From: Myrica gale
Lineage: Eukaryota; Streptophyta; Magnoliopsida; Fagales; Myricaceae
Length of the DNA: 64,000 bases
Assembly: GCA_963930655.1 (NCBI GenBank)
Contig: OZ005617.1
Location: forward strand, 250,501-314,500
Reading direction: 5' to 3'
Positions within the stretch are counted from its first letter, which is position 1. Each line of letters opens with the position of its first letter. The position numbers and the translations under genes were made by a program. This document shows positions 22,960 through 35,509 of the stretch, piece after piece. The notes below the pieces were generated by a model that saw only the letters and a program-made list of their open reading frames with translations, had not been told where the DNA came from and did no database searches.

Positions 22960-25168
22960 CTCCCAGTCTTTTTGTCCCCTTTATCCCAACAGGGCCCCCC
23001 TGCCACGCCTTACCCGCCGCCTTACACAACCCTGCCATTTGATTTTTTAACGCACCCCTACACTATTTTCCCACCTGAACCCCACCAGAATCTTCACCTT
23101 TATTTGTATCCTGGTTCCATTTCCCCTTTTATATTTGACATTCCCATGTTCTGCATGTTGATGTAGAATTTTTCCTCGAAAACTTAGCTCCATTTTATCT
23201 CATCTCTTACTTATTGGTCCTCGGGCTTCTTGCTATTAGGATTGCGTCTCTTGGACTGTTGGTGCCTTTGATTTTATTGATTGGGATGAGTTCTTCCAAG
23301 AAACCGATGGAGGATATCGAGGAGCTCATGGAAAAAACCAAAAATTTGTCCTGGGATGATGTAGTTGGACTGTTGAAGGTCAATACTGACAGAGCGAAGG
23401 ATATTGAGGCTTTAACCCTAGTAGGACGTCTCGTTTCCAGGAAAATATTTCCCAAGCCGGTTATATTCCCTCTTATTAAGGCAGGCTGGCGATTTAGTCC
23501 GAATCTGCGTATCGAGGATGCTGGCCCAAACCGGTTTCTTTTCTCGTTTCACTTTCTGGAAGAGAAGAAGAAAGTTCTCCGGCTGGCCCCATGGAATTTT
23601 AAGGGGTATCTTATGATTCTCAAAGAATGGAGGAGGGGAAAACCATCAATGAAGTGGTGATCTCTCGTGCCCAGTTTTGGGTCCAAATCCATGGTCTTCG
23701 CATGGAACGCATTGACGAATAAAATGCTTATCTTCTTGGTAGCAAGCTTGGACAGGTTCTCCGTGTAGAACCGGTGAACCTAAACAAGCCTTATCTTCGG
23801 GTTCAGGTGCAGTTTGACATTGAAGATGCATTGCAACATCGGCGGAGGGAGGGGGGGGCGAACCGGGGCCATTGCCCCGGTTGGCTCCCCCCAAAAATTT
23901 GTTTTACATGTATTTTTTTTATTTTATTTTATTTTTTATTAGGTTTGCCCCCCTTGGCCAAATAAAAATTATGTTTGCCCTCTTGCCTGCCTAGATGAAT
24001 CAGCCAGCCCCCCTTAAAACCCAAGCAGCCCAATACCTCAAAATCAAATTAAAAGAATAAACAGAGAGATATTTATTTATGTCAAAATTTGAAATCCTAT
24101 AGTAACTTGTCGACGTTGTCGTGAATTTTGCGACGAATATTTCATATACTTCTCCTGATTCCTGATAATCGTTGTGTGTTGTAATAATTGAAATAAATGT
24201 TTTCACTATTCTAATACTGTTTTTTTTTTGTTCTTTTGTCTTTTATGTTGGACTTGGTTGAGAATTTGGATATCGCAAATACTGAGAAAGGGGGTGGTGT
24301 GCTCTTATTGGATAATTGATAATTCAATTATTCAAGTGTGTTGCGTGTCCATCTTTACTTACTAGAAAATCATTGGTTATATCATTTTATTGTCACTATC
24401 ATCATCTAATTTTATATGTCTAACTTCTCCACAATTTATGAAAATCCAAAGTTGAAGTAAGACTCATTTTCATCTATATTTTGTTTGTTTAGGTCTGCTT
24501 TTTCATAGCCCATGAGATTAACTTGTTTTTAATTGTCTTTCTCTAAAGGTGGAACTTCTTTTCCATTGTAATTTGTGACGTTTGGATCAAGTTATAAATC
24601 TATTTCTTCAAAAATTTAGTCATTAATTTAGCCAGGTAATGGACACTTTAAACTACGATTTTTCTGTTTTCTCATTTTGTAAGGGGAGTAGAATAGTTAT
24701 TTGGATGTTAAGATTGAACTTTTTGTCCAAATTTTTTTTTCTATTATCATTTACCAAGTATGTATTTTCTCCTTGCAATTTCGGGTTATTTTATTGTTGA
24801 TAGAGATTCCACTCTTGAGAAGCCCGTGTTCAATAGTACTGTCACACTAAAAAAACTATAGCAAGGGTGAGAAGTATTTTTATGCCATTGGAACCTGGAT
24901 TCTTTTTGAACTTTGGATAACTTGGCTTCTTTTTCCAATATGCTTCGATTTGCTATTGTTTCTTTCAAGAATAATAGAAATACAGTAATTGTTTATTTTT
25001 CTCATTTATGTGTTATGTTTTCTTTTTACAGATCCCAACAAATTCAGCAGGACTTATTGAGCATAGGGCACATCCTTTCTGGCAACAAAAATAAGTACTT
25101 CATCCATAGAAGTAAAAAGTTATATTGCTGAAAATACTTTATTTCATTTATGTGTTTTGTTTTACAAA

Positions 25169-25207
<39 letters not shown>

Positions 25208-26970
25208 CTTTTGTTTGTGTGATTAGTTGATGCTCTATTGGTGTCTTGAACAACAAGAATTTAATCTTTAATTTCACTCTCAGTATCAGCAAATAGTACG
25301 GTACGTGTATTTCAATATTTTTAGTGTTTTTAGTCCTTAATTTTTTTTATTTATACTCTTAAGACATTTTTTGCATTAAGTAGTAAAAAAATTTTTTGTC
25401 ATTTTTCTTTAAAAGTTTGCCCCCCATTAGTTGGTTTTCTGGCTCCGCCACTGCTGATTGCAACCAGGTTTTTATTTGTCTCGTGATGAACAAAACCCGG
25501 TATGGATTTCTTTCAAGTTCGAAAGGCTTTCATAGTTTTTGTGATTTGCGTTCGTCTTACCCACACTATGGGAACATGTATCGATGATGCCCATCCTTAC
25601 CAATTTGCACTGGGCGAGGAAATGCGAGGTCAGCCGCCGATTGAGGAGATTGGCCCTGTGATGCCCTTTCGAAGCAGACTTGTGTCTGATAGCCATGATC
25701 GGGGTCGAATGGAGCCACTGTTCTGGGAGGTGGGTGTTTCTAGTGACGGCGGAGCTCGGCTGCCCTTCCGTAGCTCTACAGCGCAGACGACTTCTCGTGG
25801 AGAATCTGGGCAGGGTATTTCGGTCTTTCGTCATGTGGTCCCTCTGGTGGACAAGGGATTGGAGCCTCGTGCACACAAGTCATGCGACAGGGCCTCTGAC
25901 ACTGCCAAGGTTGTGGCAGAAAAGTGTCAGACTACTCCGGAGGGGCGCACATTGCCACCTGGAAGTACTCAGTACCCACCGTTGGTAATCAATGACTCTG
26001 GCACCTAAAGATGCAACATCGTTTGCTTCTATGAAAAGTCGCAGCTAATGCTCTTCCATTGCGACGCATTTCGGGACCACAAGTAGCACTACCAGGCTCT
26101 GCTGTATCTCTATGTCGTGGAAAGGAGGAATACCAGGAACATTTATTTTTGGAGTGCCCGCTCAGCATAATTCTGTGGCGTCATGGTCTGTGGCCTTTCT
26201 CTTCAGAAGTTTTTGCCTCTTCTCCTATTCAATGATGGCTGAAATTCTTTTTAAACTTTCAGAACTTACCACGAAAATACCAACATTTTGGTAATTTAGT
26301 AATGTTGGGGGTTGCTATTACAATTGAAACTATCTGGACAACTCGCAATAAACAGGTTCATGAAGGGAAGTCGTTTGAGATCTTTGATCTCATTCTATCT
26401 GTCCAGAGAAGATATGCTGCTCATCAGGCGGCGTGGGAAGGTAAGGAGACGACTTGCTTAAATCTGTTGGCAACCACCTAAGGAGGGCATGCTAAAAATT
26501 AATTTTGATGTTGCGGTTCAGGAGAATTGGATGTGTGCTGGTGAAGTTTGCCACAACCATCATGGGGAGGTGCCGCGTGTCAGAACTCAGAAATGTAGGG
26601 GACGTGATCCTCTAAAAGGGGAAGCTTTAGCTGCTTGAATCGCCTTTGCCATGGCGGAAGAGTTTGCGGATACAGACATTATTATAGAGGGTGATTCGCT
26701 TTTGCTAGTGGAACAGGTGGAAAATTTGCATCTTCAAGCTGATTGAAGCTGAGGTTTCTATCATGCGTTATTTACTTCGAACACATCCTCGCTGGTCGAT
26801 TTGCTGGACTCCTAGAGATAGTAATTATCTGGCGCATAATATTGCTCAATGGGCTTGGAATCTTGTAATTCATGGTGATATTGATGTCGCACTGATTCCT
26901 CAAGACTTCGTGAATTGTGATGCTCCTGCTATCGTAATAGATGTCTCATGTTACTTAGGGAAAAAAAAAG
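22960..26970 (+). mobile_element. LINE with ORF1 joined to RNase H; RT lost
   Basis: ORF1 begins near 23214. It has a DUF4283-type domain (ALTLVGRLVSRKIFPKP, NRFLFSFHFLEEKKKV, APWNFKGYLMILKEW), is interrupted by a hAT-like element at 23838-25456, and continues to 26008 with a zinc-knuckle-like region (ISFKFERL, then THTMGTC). Directly after it come a zinc-binding segment, IWTTRNKQVHEGKS and an RNase H-like domain (FDVAVQENWMC, DIIIEGDSLLLVEQ, WTPRDSNYLAHNIAQWAW). An A-run closes it at 26970. The endonuclease and RT domains, normally several kb, are missing, so this is an internally deleted copy. Stops are present. Confidence 0.8.
23838..25456. mobile_element. hAT-like element inside LINE ORF1
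   Basis: A 1,619-bp AT-rich element flanked by ATTGCAAC at 23830-23837 and 25457-25464. Its right end (TGGCTCCGCCACTG) matches the terminal repeat of the element at 15250-16365. Its left end is worn (CGGCGGAGGGAGG). Internal G/C-rich subterminal stretches (CCCCGGTTGGCTCCCCCC) are also shared. Dropping the element plus one target copy brings the LINE ORF1 back into one frame. It carries a TA run at about 25170-25202 and no recognisable transposase. Confidence 0.85.
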
Positions 26971-26999
26971 ACTAATCAGGAGACTGCCAAAGGATCTAA

Positions 27000-27671
27000 A
27001 TCCTAATTACACTAACCATCCATCAAAGGGCGTGGGTCTGCTGCAGTTTGTGAGGGGAGGGGCAGCAGATTTGCAGCAAATCCGAGCCCTCCATATAAAA
27101 AACAACACGGCCAAGCAAATGCTAACCCGCGTCCAATCTCCTCACACGGAATAAGGAATCAGACAGTCTCCAACTATATACCCTACGCAAAAGACAACAT
27201 ATTTGATCTGTTCACAAGCTTGATCGACTAACAACAAGGATGTATCTTTCAGGTTCAAGGGCGGGGCAGAACAAACACAAAGAACGGAGACAAGCATAGA
27301 TTCATTTGGGGAGGTCATTAATTAGTAAGATGAAGGCGACAATCCAATTGGATGAAAGTTCATTAAACATTTACTATTTGCGGCTAAAGAGTTGAAGCCA
27401 TTCCCGGGTCACTAAACTAAAAAGGTCAAATCAATAAGATCACAATATCAGCAACTTATTTCAATCATCTGGCATGACCACGATGGAGATAATAAAATGG
27501 CCTACTGAAAGCTACTTAACACGACAATTGTATGCATCAACTTTCTACACAACAAGCACCTTGGTGGAGCCATTACAAGATATGGCAATCATAAAACAAA
27601 CACCTTGTGCGAAGCCATTACAAAAATGGCAGACATAATCAGTTATCAAAGAAGAAAGAGTTTTTTTTTTT
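27000..27671. other. Spacer between LINE and CAX gene
   Basis: I see no gene or bounded repeat here; the short plus frame at 26948-27154 has no match I recognise. The CAX 3' UTR probably ends within or near the right part. Confidence 0.4.
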
Positions 27672-27690
27672 GGGGGGGGGGGGGGGGGGG
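27672..27690 (+). repeat. 19-base poly-G tract after a T run
   Basis: A run of at least 11 T followed directly by 19 G, the same G length as at 10579-10597. Confidence 0.9.
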
Positions 27691-27949
27691 AACACTAAAA
27701 TACAACAGTAGTATAAAGCAATAAAGTATCCTTTTGTCCTAAAACCAACAACTCTACAAACTGTCCTGATGGTTCCCATGTGTTCCAAAATCCCTTCCTC
27801 ATGTCGATGAATTTACCTTCAACTAAGGCATAAACCATGACCCAGCAATTTCCTTGGATTCACGCCCTTCACTGAATAAACTAGAAGGTACTTACTGGTT
27901 AAAAGGAGATACAACTCGAATTTTCTTTTGTACACTTCTTCCTTGTAAT

Positions 27950-30900
27950 CTACGCAAGCATTTGGCATCCAACGGTAGCTGAAGAAAAGACAACCTAATA
28001 GGCAAGACATCAGTCAATTGACTTCACTGAAAAGCAGAAGCAGAAGGTGGAAAAGTTGAAATTTGAAATATTTACAGCTCAGCGGAGAAACTCTTTTGGA
28101 GATCTACCTCATGGATCAACGGCTTCATTGATTATGGTTTTTGTTCCTTATCATTATCTGCAAAATCACAATGCAAAGACTTGTATGGTCACCCTCCACG
28201 CCTGGACAAACTTTATATACTTCATAAATATTAGGATCGCTATATGAAGCTTTGGCAAGAGAACAGAAGGTTTCATTAAGAACTCACCCAGAGAAGGATC
28301 AACATGTACAAAAAAACTTGCAGCAACTATTAGATAGCAGAGAATAAGCATCAGTCCCTTGAAGTAATTAGAAGTTCCTTCCTGCAAACAAAACAATGGC
28401 AACATATATAAGAATGTGCACATAAAATTACCAGAAGAACGTAACTACCACCACCATGGAATCCAAAAGAAATAAAGAGAAAATTATAGCAGAAGGTTGT
28501 TCACTAAACAATGAGAAAACAAGACAGCTGAGGAAGCAGTTGGACTTTACAAATGCTAATTTTTTTTTTTCTGGGTCGTGTTAGAATCATTAACTGTACC
28601 TTAAGAAACTGAACTTCCCACATTTTTTTATAATTTTTTCATCAAAAATGATTAGAAATCCACACGCAAAAGTTCTTGTGCATGGTAAGGTAAGCACAAA
28701 AATATTAGCATCTTTTTCTTTTTCTTTTTTCTTGGGGTAAGTAAAAACATTAGCATCTTCATTTCGGTGGAATTATATGGACATTCATGAACCAGAAAAA
28801 AAAAAATCAGAACTCACTTGGTATAGTAAAAACTTCTCAAATCAAAAATTGCAAAACAGAATTTGACCCGAACCACAAGTGGGTAACAATTAGTATTTTC
28901 CTATTATTGAAGAGACTTCCTTATCTCAAGACAGAACCTTTTACTGAATAATTGACATTTTTTTTTCTTAGTCAACAAAGTACTAACCTGGAGTAAGAAG
29001 GCAACTACTAAGACCGTTATAAAAAGTGTCGCTGTCTCGAAAAGTTGAAAGTTTAAGTCCATAGATCGCCCCATTATCCAACCGACCACAACACAAAAAG
29101 GAATCTGCAGCAATATAACATTAAAATCTTCAACAAAGCAATAATAACAAGCACAATCGTGGATGCAAAAGTCTCTGATTGACAAATGAACTATCCAAAC
29201 ATGAAATGAGCCACAATATATGCCGATCTAATAATAAGATGGACATATAAACAAAAGATGAGAAACCGATTCTGCTCTAAATAAACTGCACCAAAGAATC
29301 AGAAAAAGATAGAATATAGTAATGGATAAATATTGGAGCTAAACAAACCAAGAATAACTTCTCTAAATCACTGCCCCACCACCATGTGGACATGCCACCC
29401 CTACAAAACATTCTGTTCCTTCTTTTCCCTGAATTAACTCGTTATTTTGTGTTGAATGGATTTGGACTTGTCCGAAATCTTGTCTTGCACAGATCTTAAT
29501 AGAACATTTGATTACAAGCTTCAAGATCGCCAAAATCATATTTATGGACAAAGACCTCAGGAGGAGCATATAATTAGAGACTCTAATTTATTAGCTTCCA
29601 CTACACAAGATGGAAACAAGACTCATCAGGAAAGAACACATTACTCAAGATGAGTATGACCATTACCAGTTATCTTATCCAGTAAAGGAACCCATCCATC
29701 TGCTGATACAGCAGATGGGAGGCAAAACTAAAGACCATGAGACATCCCCAATTCCAAAACCCAGGCAGATGACTGGCCTTGCTATTGATTGGGACTAGTG
29801 TTTTGTTCACTTTTTCCAAGAGGGAAAAGAAAGGAGAGAAGGGTCATACACCAATTACTAGAAGACTTCCAACAAACCCTTATTTTAGGGAAGTACAAAT
29901 AGAAAATAGATAGTGAGAAACCCACGTGGTTAGTACCTACCCCAAACATGGATATCTGTGTTGATGATCCTATTGCCACTCCTAAAGAAATGTCCTGCAA
30001 AGACAAATTATTGCAATTCATTGTAGCAAAAATAGACACAAAAGAATGTCCGAAAGCTTACGAGCTTGTCTTTCATGGCAAACATAATAGCACTTGCATG
30101 TTCCGCAGCATTCCCCACAATTGGGAGCAAAATAACACTAATAAATGAAATGGGGATATTCCATGTGATAGAGGCCCCCTGCAAAACAATCGCCGAACCA
30201 AAAAGTTCAGAAATCAAAGACTAGCAGAGGAGCAAACCAAGTCAATAGAACAACATTATTTAAACGTCGTTCAATTAAAATCTCAAATAAGTAAGGGATA
30301 ACAATCACCTTAATCCGAATCAGTATAGCAAGGGATAACAATAACCGATAACAAAGAGAAGAGGCAGTAAAGAAAACGATATAAAAGCATTGTTTAATTT
30401 CTTTTGGGGGGAGGGGGATTTTGGGGGAACAAGATGGTGCTTGAATCAGTAAAACAGGTTCCCAAAAATCCTATCTAAATCATCTGCCAGCTTCTTCAAA
30501 GGTTGCATTTATGAGGATTTCGACAATTTGACTAATGTCTAACACTAGCTGCCAATATTATACACAGGCTCGTTTATCCACAATTATAACTGGCCAATGC
30601 CCCAAAGCCCAATAGAGAGGTACCAGCACCTAAATATTTAATTACGGCACAAAATAACGTAAGTGCATGACAATGGCATGCGTGCTCAAAGATCAAAGTC
30701 CCTATAAACATATACGAAAAAAATCCAAAAAACAAACATTATTCTTCTAAAGTGTTTATTCCTTTGGAGGTAATAAATATAGCACGGAGAGAGGGAGCAT
30801 GAGTGAGAACATATTACCTCTATTGCACGAACTAAATATTCAGATAGGAATGAGATCCAAGCAGTCATGATGAAAAGCCAAATTATGGATTCCCATTTAG

Positions 30901-33782
30901 AGATCTCGGGAGCTTCATCATCATCTGAGCCATCTTCACTCTGACTCCCTTCCTAGATATATCAGACCATAAATCAATTATGAATTAAACTGTTCCAATA
31001 AAATAGAACATTGTAAAGAAGAAACTGAGGCGAAGTTGTGAAGTCATAGTGAGTCACTAAAGCCAACCCAATGTTGAATTGAAAAGTGCATCAAGTAATG
31101 TAACAGAGGAAAAAGTTACTTAGCCCAAAAGATTTAAAGAGAAACCTTGCACATCAACAACATTAAGAAAGAATCAAAAAGGATTTAATCCATTCATGGT
31201 TGACACTTCTAAGTATGTGACCATCCTAATGCAATTGTTCATTCTCAGGGGCAGCTGCATCAGCGGGGGTTTTTATCCTTTAAAGCTTATTGGTATTTTA
31301 AAAGCCGTAAACCATTAACAAAGCCACACCTTCAAGCCCATTTCTACAAGGACTGTCACTTGAACAGAGTTCATTAAATGTCCTTCTAACAATGTTGAGT
31401 AGTTCTTCCACTTTTCAAAATTAAGATGTCTTTATGTCAAGGGCTAAGATCGATTTTACTCAAGGTTGATATGGTGTAAAAGAGGGATTTCTTGGGTTGT
31501 AACTAACTCGCTTTTGAGTATCAGTGACATTGAGTATTTCCTAGTTCCCAAGGCAAACTCCTGGATATTGCTAGATCAAAGAGGTTTTCCTCTATTTCTC
31601 TCCAAGGAATTCAGGGTTTGATACGAAATGAAGTAAAACCTTTTATTATCATGCTCCTGGCTTAATTATTTACATTCAAAGTGAAGTTTTTTTATTCCAG
31701 GAGTGACAAAGTGCTATAAAAGGCATATCAAAATATAGATATTTTTATCTACATAAATTCAGTTCATAATGAAAACGTTCAAAGTGTTCATGCTGCAGCA
31801 TAGGAAAACTAAAATCAATGAACTAGACTCGGTGCCACATATGAAAATGAGATGTTTAAACTGGGTAGTCAAAAGAATGTCAGTTAGGCAAAAGACATCT
31901 GACCCAGCAAATTAGAGAACATTAACTGGCCAGGTTGAGAATACTTTGTAGTTTCACGTATTTGATAATGAGAAAACATAAAACCACATGGGCATTTTCA
32001 ACTAACAGATCGATGAGAGAGGGGTCTGTCTCACAGAAAACAAAACCCACCTCGTTAAGGGGTACATATACATTCTTTTGACTCTGGAGCTGGAAAAAAA
32101 GGTATGCAGCATATGCCACAAGCATGATGCAACTGCTAAATCTTGAAAGAGCCAATTCTGACTTCCCAAAGTGGACCTCGGTGTGAGTATAATGAAGAAC
32201 AGCCGGAAAAAGCAAGCCCATGACAGCCATCAATAGCAATCCAGAGCTTACAACAGCAGTTGCCTGCATGGAAACTTAGATAAGCGTTGGCCTAAAAGAA
32301 AGACCCCACAGAATTAGGAAATTAAAAGAATAAAAAACCCTAGTAAAGTTCCAAATAGGTCCACCTTATTAAAATGCTGCTCCTTCTTGCAAAGCCCACC
32401 ACAAAAGAACGCGCATCCAAGCACCAGCAACATGTTTGACAAAATTGAGCCCAATAATGACTGCTGAACGACACGTAGCATTCCACTTCTCAGAGCATAA
32501 ATTGATATTATAAGTTCAGTTGCATTCCCAAAAGTAGCATTTAAAAGGCCTCCAACTGCAAATTCCAATTCCTTACATCAAAAACAAATCCACATACCAA
32601 AACGGTAACCAACCTAAGATGAAATAAAAGAGGCACATAACACAAATTTTGGCAGCATATGAACCCAAATGTTCCAGGCACATGTATGGATAACAAGATT
32701 GGCAGTGTTACAGATTGGCGCTTGTACATAACAACAGCAAAGACATGACAACTTATGACTGATGATCTTGCCTTACCAATGCCAACTCTTCGACTCTCTC
32801 AATGAATATAAATATGCCCATTTAAGGGGCAACCATAAGAAAAAGAGTGTTAATCCCTTTGCTATGGTAAAAAAGATATGTGCATGACACTAGTGTAGCT
32901 TTTAAACAAGATTGGCGCTGCTGAAAAAGAAACCAAGTCCATCTCATGTTCTCTTGATCAAAAATGAATATTGAATCCATATTCACACTTCCCAATTAAA
33001 TCTTCTTTCTAAAAGTCTGATAACCAAAATGGGATCAATAAGAAGGGAGAGGGAAGTCAAATGAACATCCATGGTGATTGTGAGCAAGACAATGGGAATC
33101 CACCCCGCAGAAATTTTTTGGCATTCAACAGAAAGTTGGCAGTAAATATGTAGGTTCTGACGTTATAAACCAAAGAGGACCAAGGACCCAAAGATAAAAG
33201 TCAAAATTTACCAATTCGAACATTGATATAACAAAAAAATTACCTGTAGATCCAGTGTAAAAGGCTAGCTGCCTATATCACAATGAAAATCATCACATTA
33301 GTCACTTAACAACTCATTTTGTTTTTTTTTAAATTAATAAAAATGAATACTGCTAAACGGAAACTCTTACTCTGTGGCATATCCTAAACGCTCAGCCAAA
33401 GGTGTTATACCTAATAAGCACAGAAAAAAGACCCAACCCTGTAATGCACCAGACCGAAATAATCAAAAACAAATTAGAAAAAAGATACAAATAATTCAAG
33501 CCAAGGACAACAACAACTTACGCGATGGCCAGTCAGTCTCTCGACAAGAATTGCTAGTGGACCAAAAGGCATCAGCAAATTGAGTTTACTGGAGAAAACT
33601 ACTTTCTTTAAGCTCAAATACACCTGATTCTTCAACGTTAGATTCCTACTAAATCGCAAATCTCCAGAACAGGATCCACTTTCAAGTGCATGCATAGGAT
33701 ACGTCTTCTGGGGCTTTACTTCTGGGCTAAAAACACTCACATCCTCGAACTCATCTATAGATTTGTCATCTAGTGATTCCAT
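27950..33782 (-). CDS. CAX: Vacuolar cation/proton exchanger, CAX2/CAX5 type
   Basis: Tonoplast antiporter exchanging cytosolic Ca2+ (and, for this clade, Mn2+ and other metals) for vacuolar H+. Eleven coding exons join in frame: 33522-33782, 33371-33438, 33244-33272, 32365-32555, 32051-32263, 30818-30952, 30062-30178, 29941-29994, 28988-29104, 28288-28381 and 27950-27978. The product is about 435 residues, normal length. A hydrophilic N-terminus (1-60, the usual autoinhibitory region) precedes [15 protein letters not shown]. The two ion-binding repeats are visible as GNATELI (Glu near 133) and [10 protein letters not shown] (Glu near 325). An acidic loop ([11 protein letters not shown]) lies between the halves. 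The end is the one doubt: a consensus GTGAGT donor after VDPSL splices to a short tail ending LA-stop. Reading through the donor instead adds about 40 residues unlike the family and stops at 28166. The 5' leader probably extends to about 34.8 kb, with an intron. Confidence 0.93.
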
Positions 33783-35000
33783 CTATTAATCAAAAAAAAT
33801 AATATATAAATACAAATAGTACCATTCTTGAAATTTATATGACTACAGCTCAATTTGGGCAATGATAGAGAGGGAAGTTAAAACATTCAGCGGTACAGGA
33901 TAAAGTTTCACTCATTAAAAAGAAACGGTAATAAAGATTTGGCCTTACTTCAAGTTGAGGTTGCACGCCGACCATTGGTAACTTATATTCCATCGGTTTA
34001 TACTACTAACAAACCAACTGTTCCGTACTCATAGTAAGGGAGCGGCTGCTCGATGTAGCTTCCTCAACATCAAAGCAACGAACCTCTAGCGCAGCTGATA
34101 CCACAAGAGCAAGCTTAAACTTAGAGACTAAAACAAAATAAAGCTACGAATGCCAGTATTTTGCTCTTGAAACTAAATTCTCTGGCACCAGAGTAAATTT
34201 GATTAGGCATCCCTACTTTTTGCTCATGAAACTGTTTTTCCCACGTGGGGTATCCATAACACTTTCACGACCGAAAATCAAACAGAAAAACCACATAGCT
34301 TCCACAATAAAAAACATAAATCCACAAGCCTTAAATTGCAAAAAACAAAAACAAAACGTTGAACTAAAAAAACATACCCAAAACCGAGTGAAATTGTAAT
34401 CAATACAACTCTGATCTGCTAACAAAACAAACCATGCCAATTTGGGCTGTCTGATCTGAGATTTCCGAACCGCTGAAAATCGAATCAACAACAAGGAGGA
34501 AAAATCTAAGCTTTTCGACACCTCATCTCAGATTCTCCAAAAAGAAAAAGAAGGCAAAAGACAAGAAGTAGCAGATATAGGTACCCAGAGGGATTTGTGG
34601 CCGTCGCTTCTCCGGCTTAATCGTTTCTAGCGCAGCGAGAGAGAGAGAGAGGGAGAGGGAGACAGAAATAGCAGTATTTACTATTGATAGCCAACAAACC
34701 AAAGCAAACATGTATAGGCCCCCGATCCAGACTTTCACATCCACTCTCAATCCCCCTTTGTCTGTGGAAAGACTTTCGTGAACGCACGAATTCACAACTA
34801 TACGACTTCACGCCTGGAGTATTTTGATTTAGCCGCCCGTGGCAGTTTCCCGGAAAGTTCCAGTGATCCTCTTCTCTTTTTTTTTTTTAACTAATGGATT
34901 TTTTTTTTCTCGAATTTTAACTAATGGATTGGTTTACGACTTTACGTTTTTGGCAAATCATGGGTCCCCAAATAAGATGAGAGAGAAAAAGTTTAAGGGA
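33783..35000 (-). other. Upstream region and probable 5' leader of CAX
   Basis: No coding exon. A GA/CT-rich stretch near 34629-34660, as often found in plant leaders, lies about 850 bases upstream of the CAX start. It suggests a leader interrupted by an intron with its acceptor close to 33783. Inference only. Confidence 0.4.
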
Positions 35001-35013
35001 GGGAATGACATAA

Positions 35014-35504
35014 GGTATGTTCGTTTTCACCATTTTTTCAGGATTCTAAGGGGATGTTTGTTTGCCAAAATATTGGGGAATATTCCCAAAATTTTGGGAA
35101 TCTTTATTTTATTGAGATTTATTGGGGTTTGTGAAAAATGAAGTATGTAGGTGTAAAAGTTAAAAATTTTGAAATTTGTTTGGTTTGTCCGATTTGTTGA
35201 GACCCCAAATATTTGGGGTCTCAAACATGCCCTAAGTATATTCACAATTCTACCACCGAACATATTCAGAATTCAAACACAAAAACCAATACATTTTACA
35301 CAATTTCCAACAACTTTTTAATTTTTTATTCAACATAAATTTTCTCTCTCTATACTTTTTCACATAACTCCAATACTTTTTTATTAAACAATTACATCAA
35401 ATCATTTCTCTCTCCATTTTACACAAACACCAATAAAACACTATTCAACATAAAAATTCACAACTTCTCTAAAATCCTACATTTTTTTCAAAACGAACAT
35501 AACC
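35014..35504. mobile_element. MITE carrying a nested second MITE
   Basis: The outer element has ends TATGTTCGTTTT and, inverted, TTATGTTCGTTTT. Its interior (ACCACCGAACATATTCAG, CACAAAAACCAATACATT) matches 39085-39390 almost base for base. It is longer only because another element sits inside it at 35050-35232. Non-coding. I could not settle its target duplication. Confidence 0.8.
35050..35232. mobile_element. Tourist-like MITE nested in the outer MITE
   Basis: 183 bp with terminal repeats GGGGATGTTTG and, inverted, GGGCATGTTTG, flanked by TAA on both sides (35047-35049 and 35233-35235). A 3-bp TAA/TTA duplication is the PIF/Harbinger signature. The related element at 39085 has the uninterrupted site GATTCTAAGTATATT. 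Confidence 0.85.
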
Positions 35505-35509
35505 TTTGT

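Noticed and set aside
25472-25876. Minus-strand frame of 134 codons
   Set aside because: Antisense shadow of the LINE ORF1 remainder on the plus strand.
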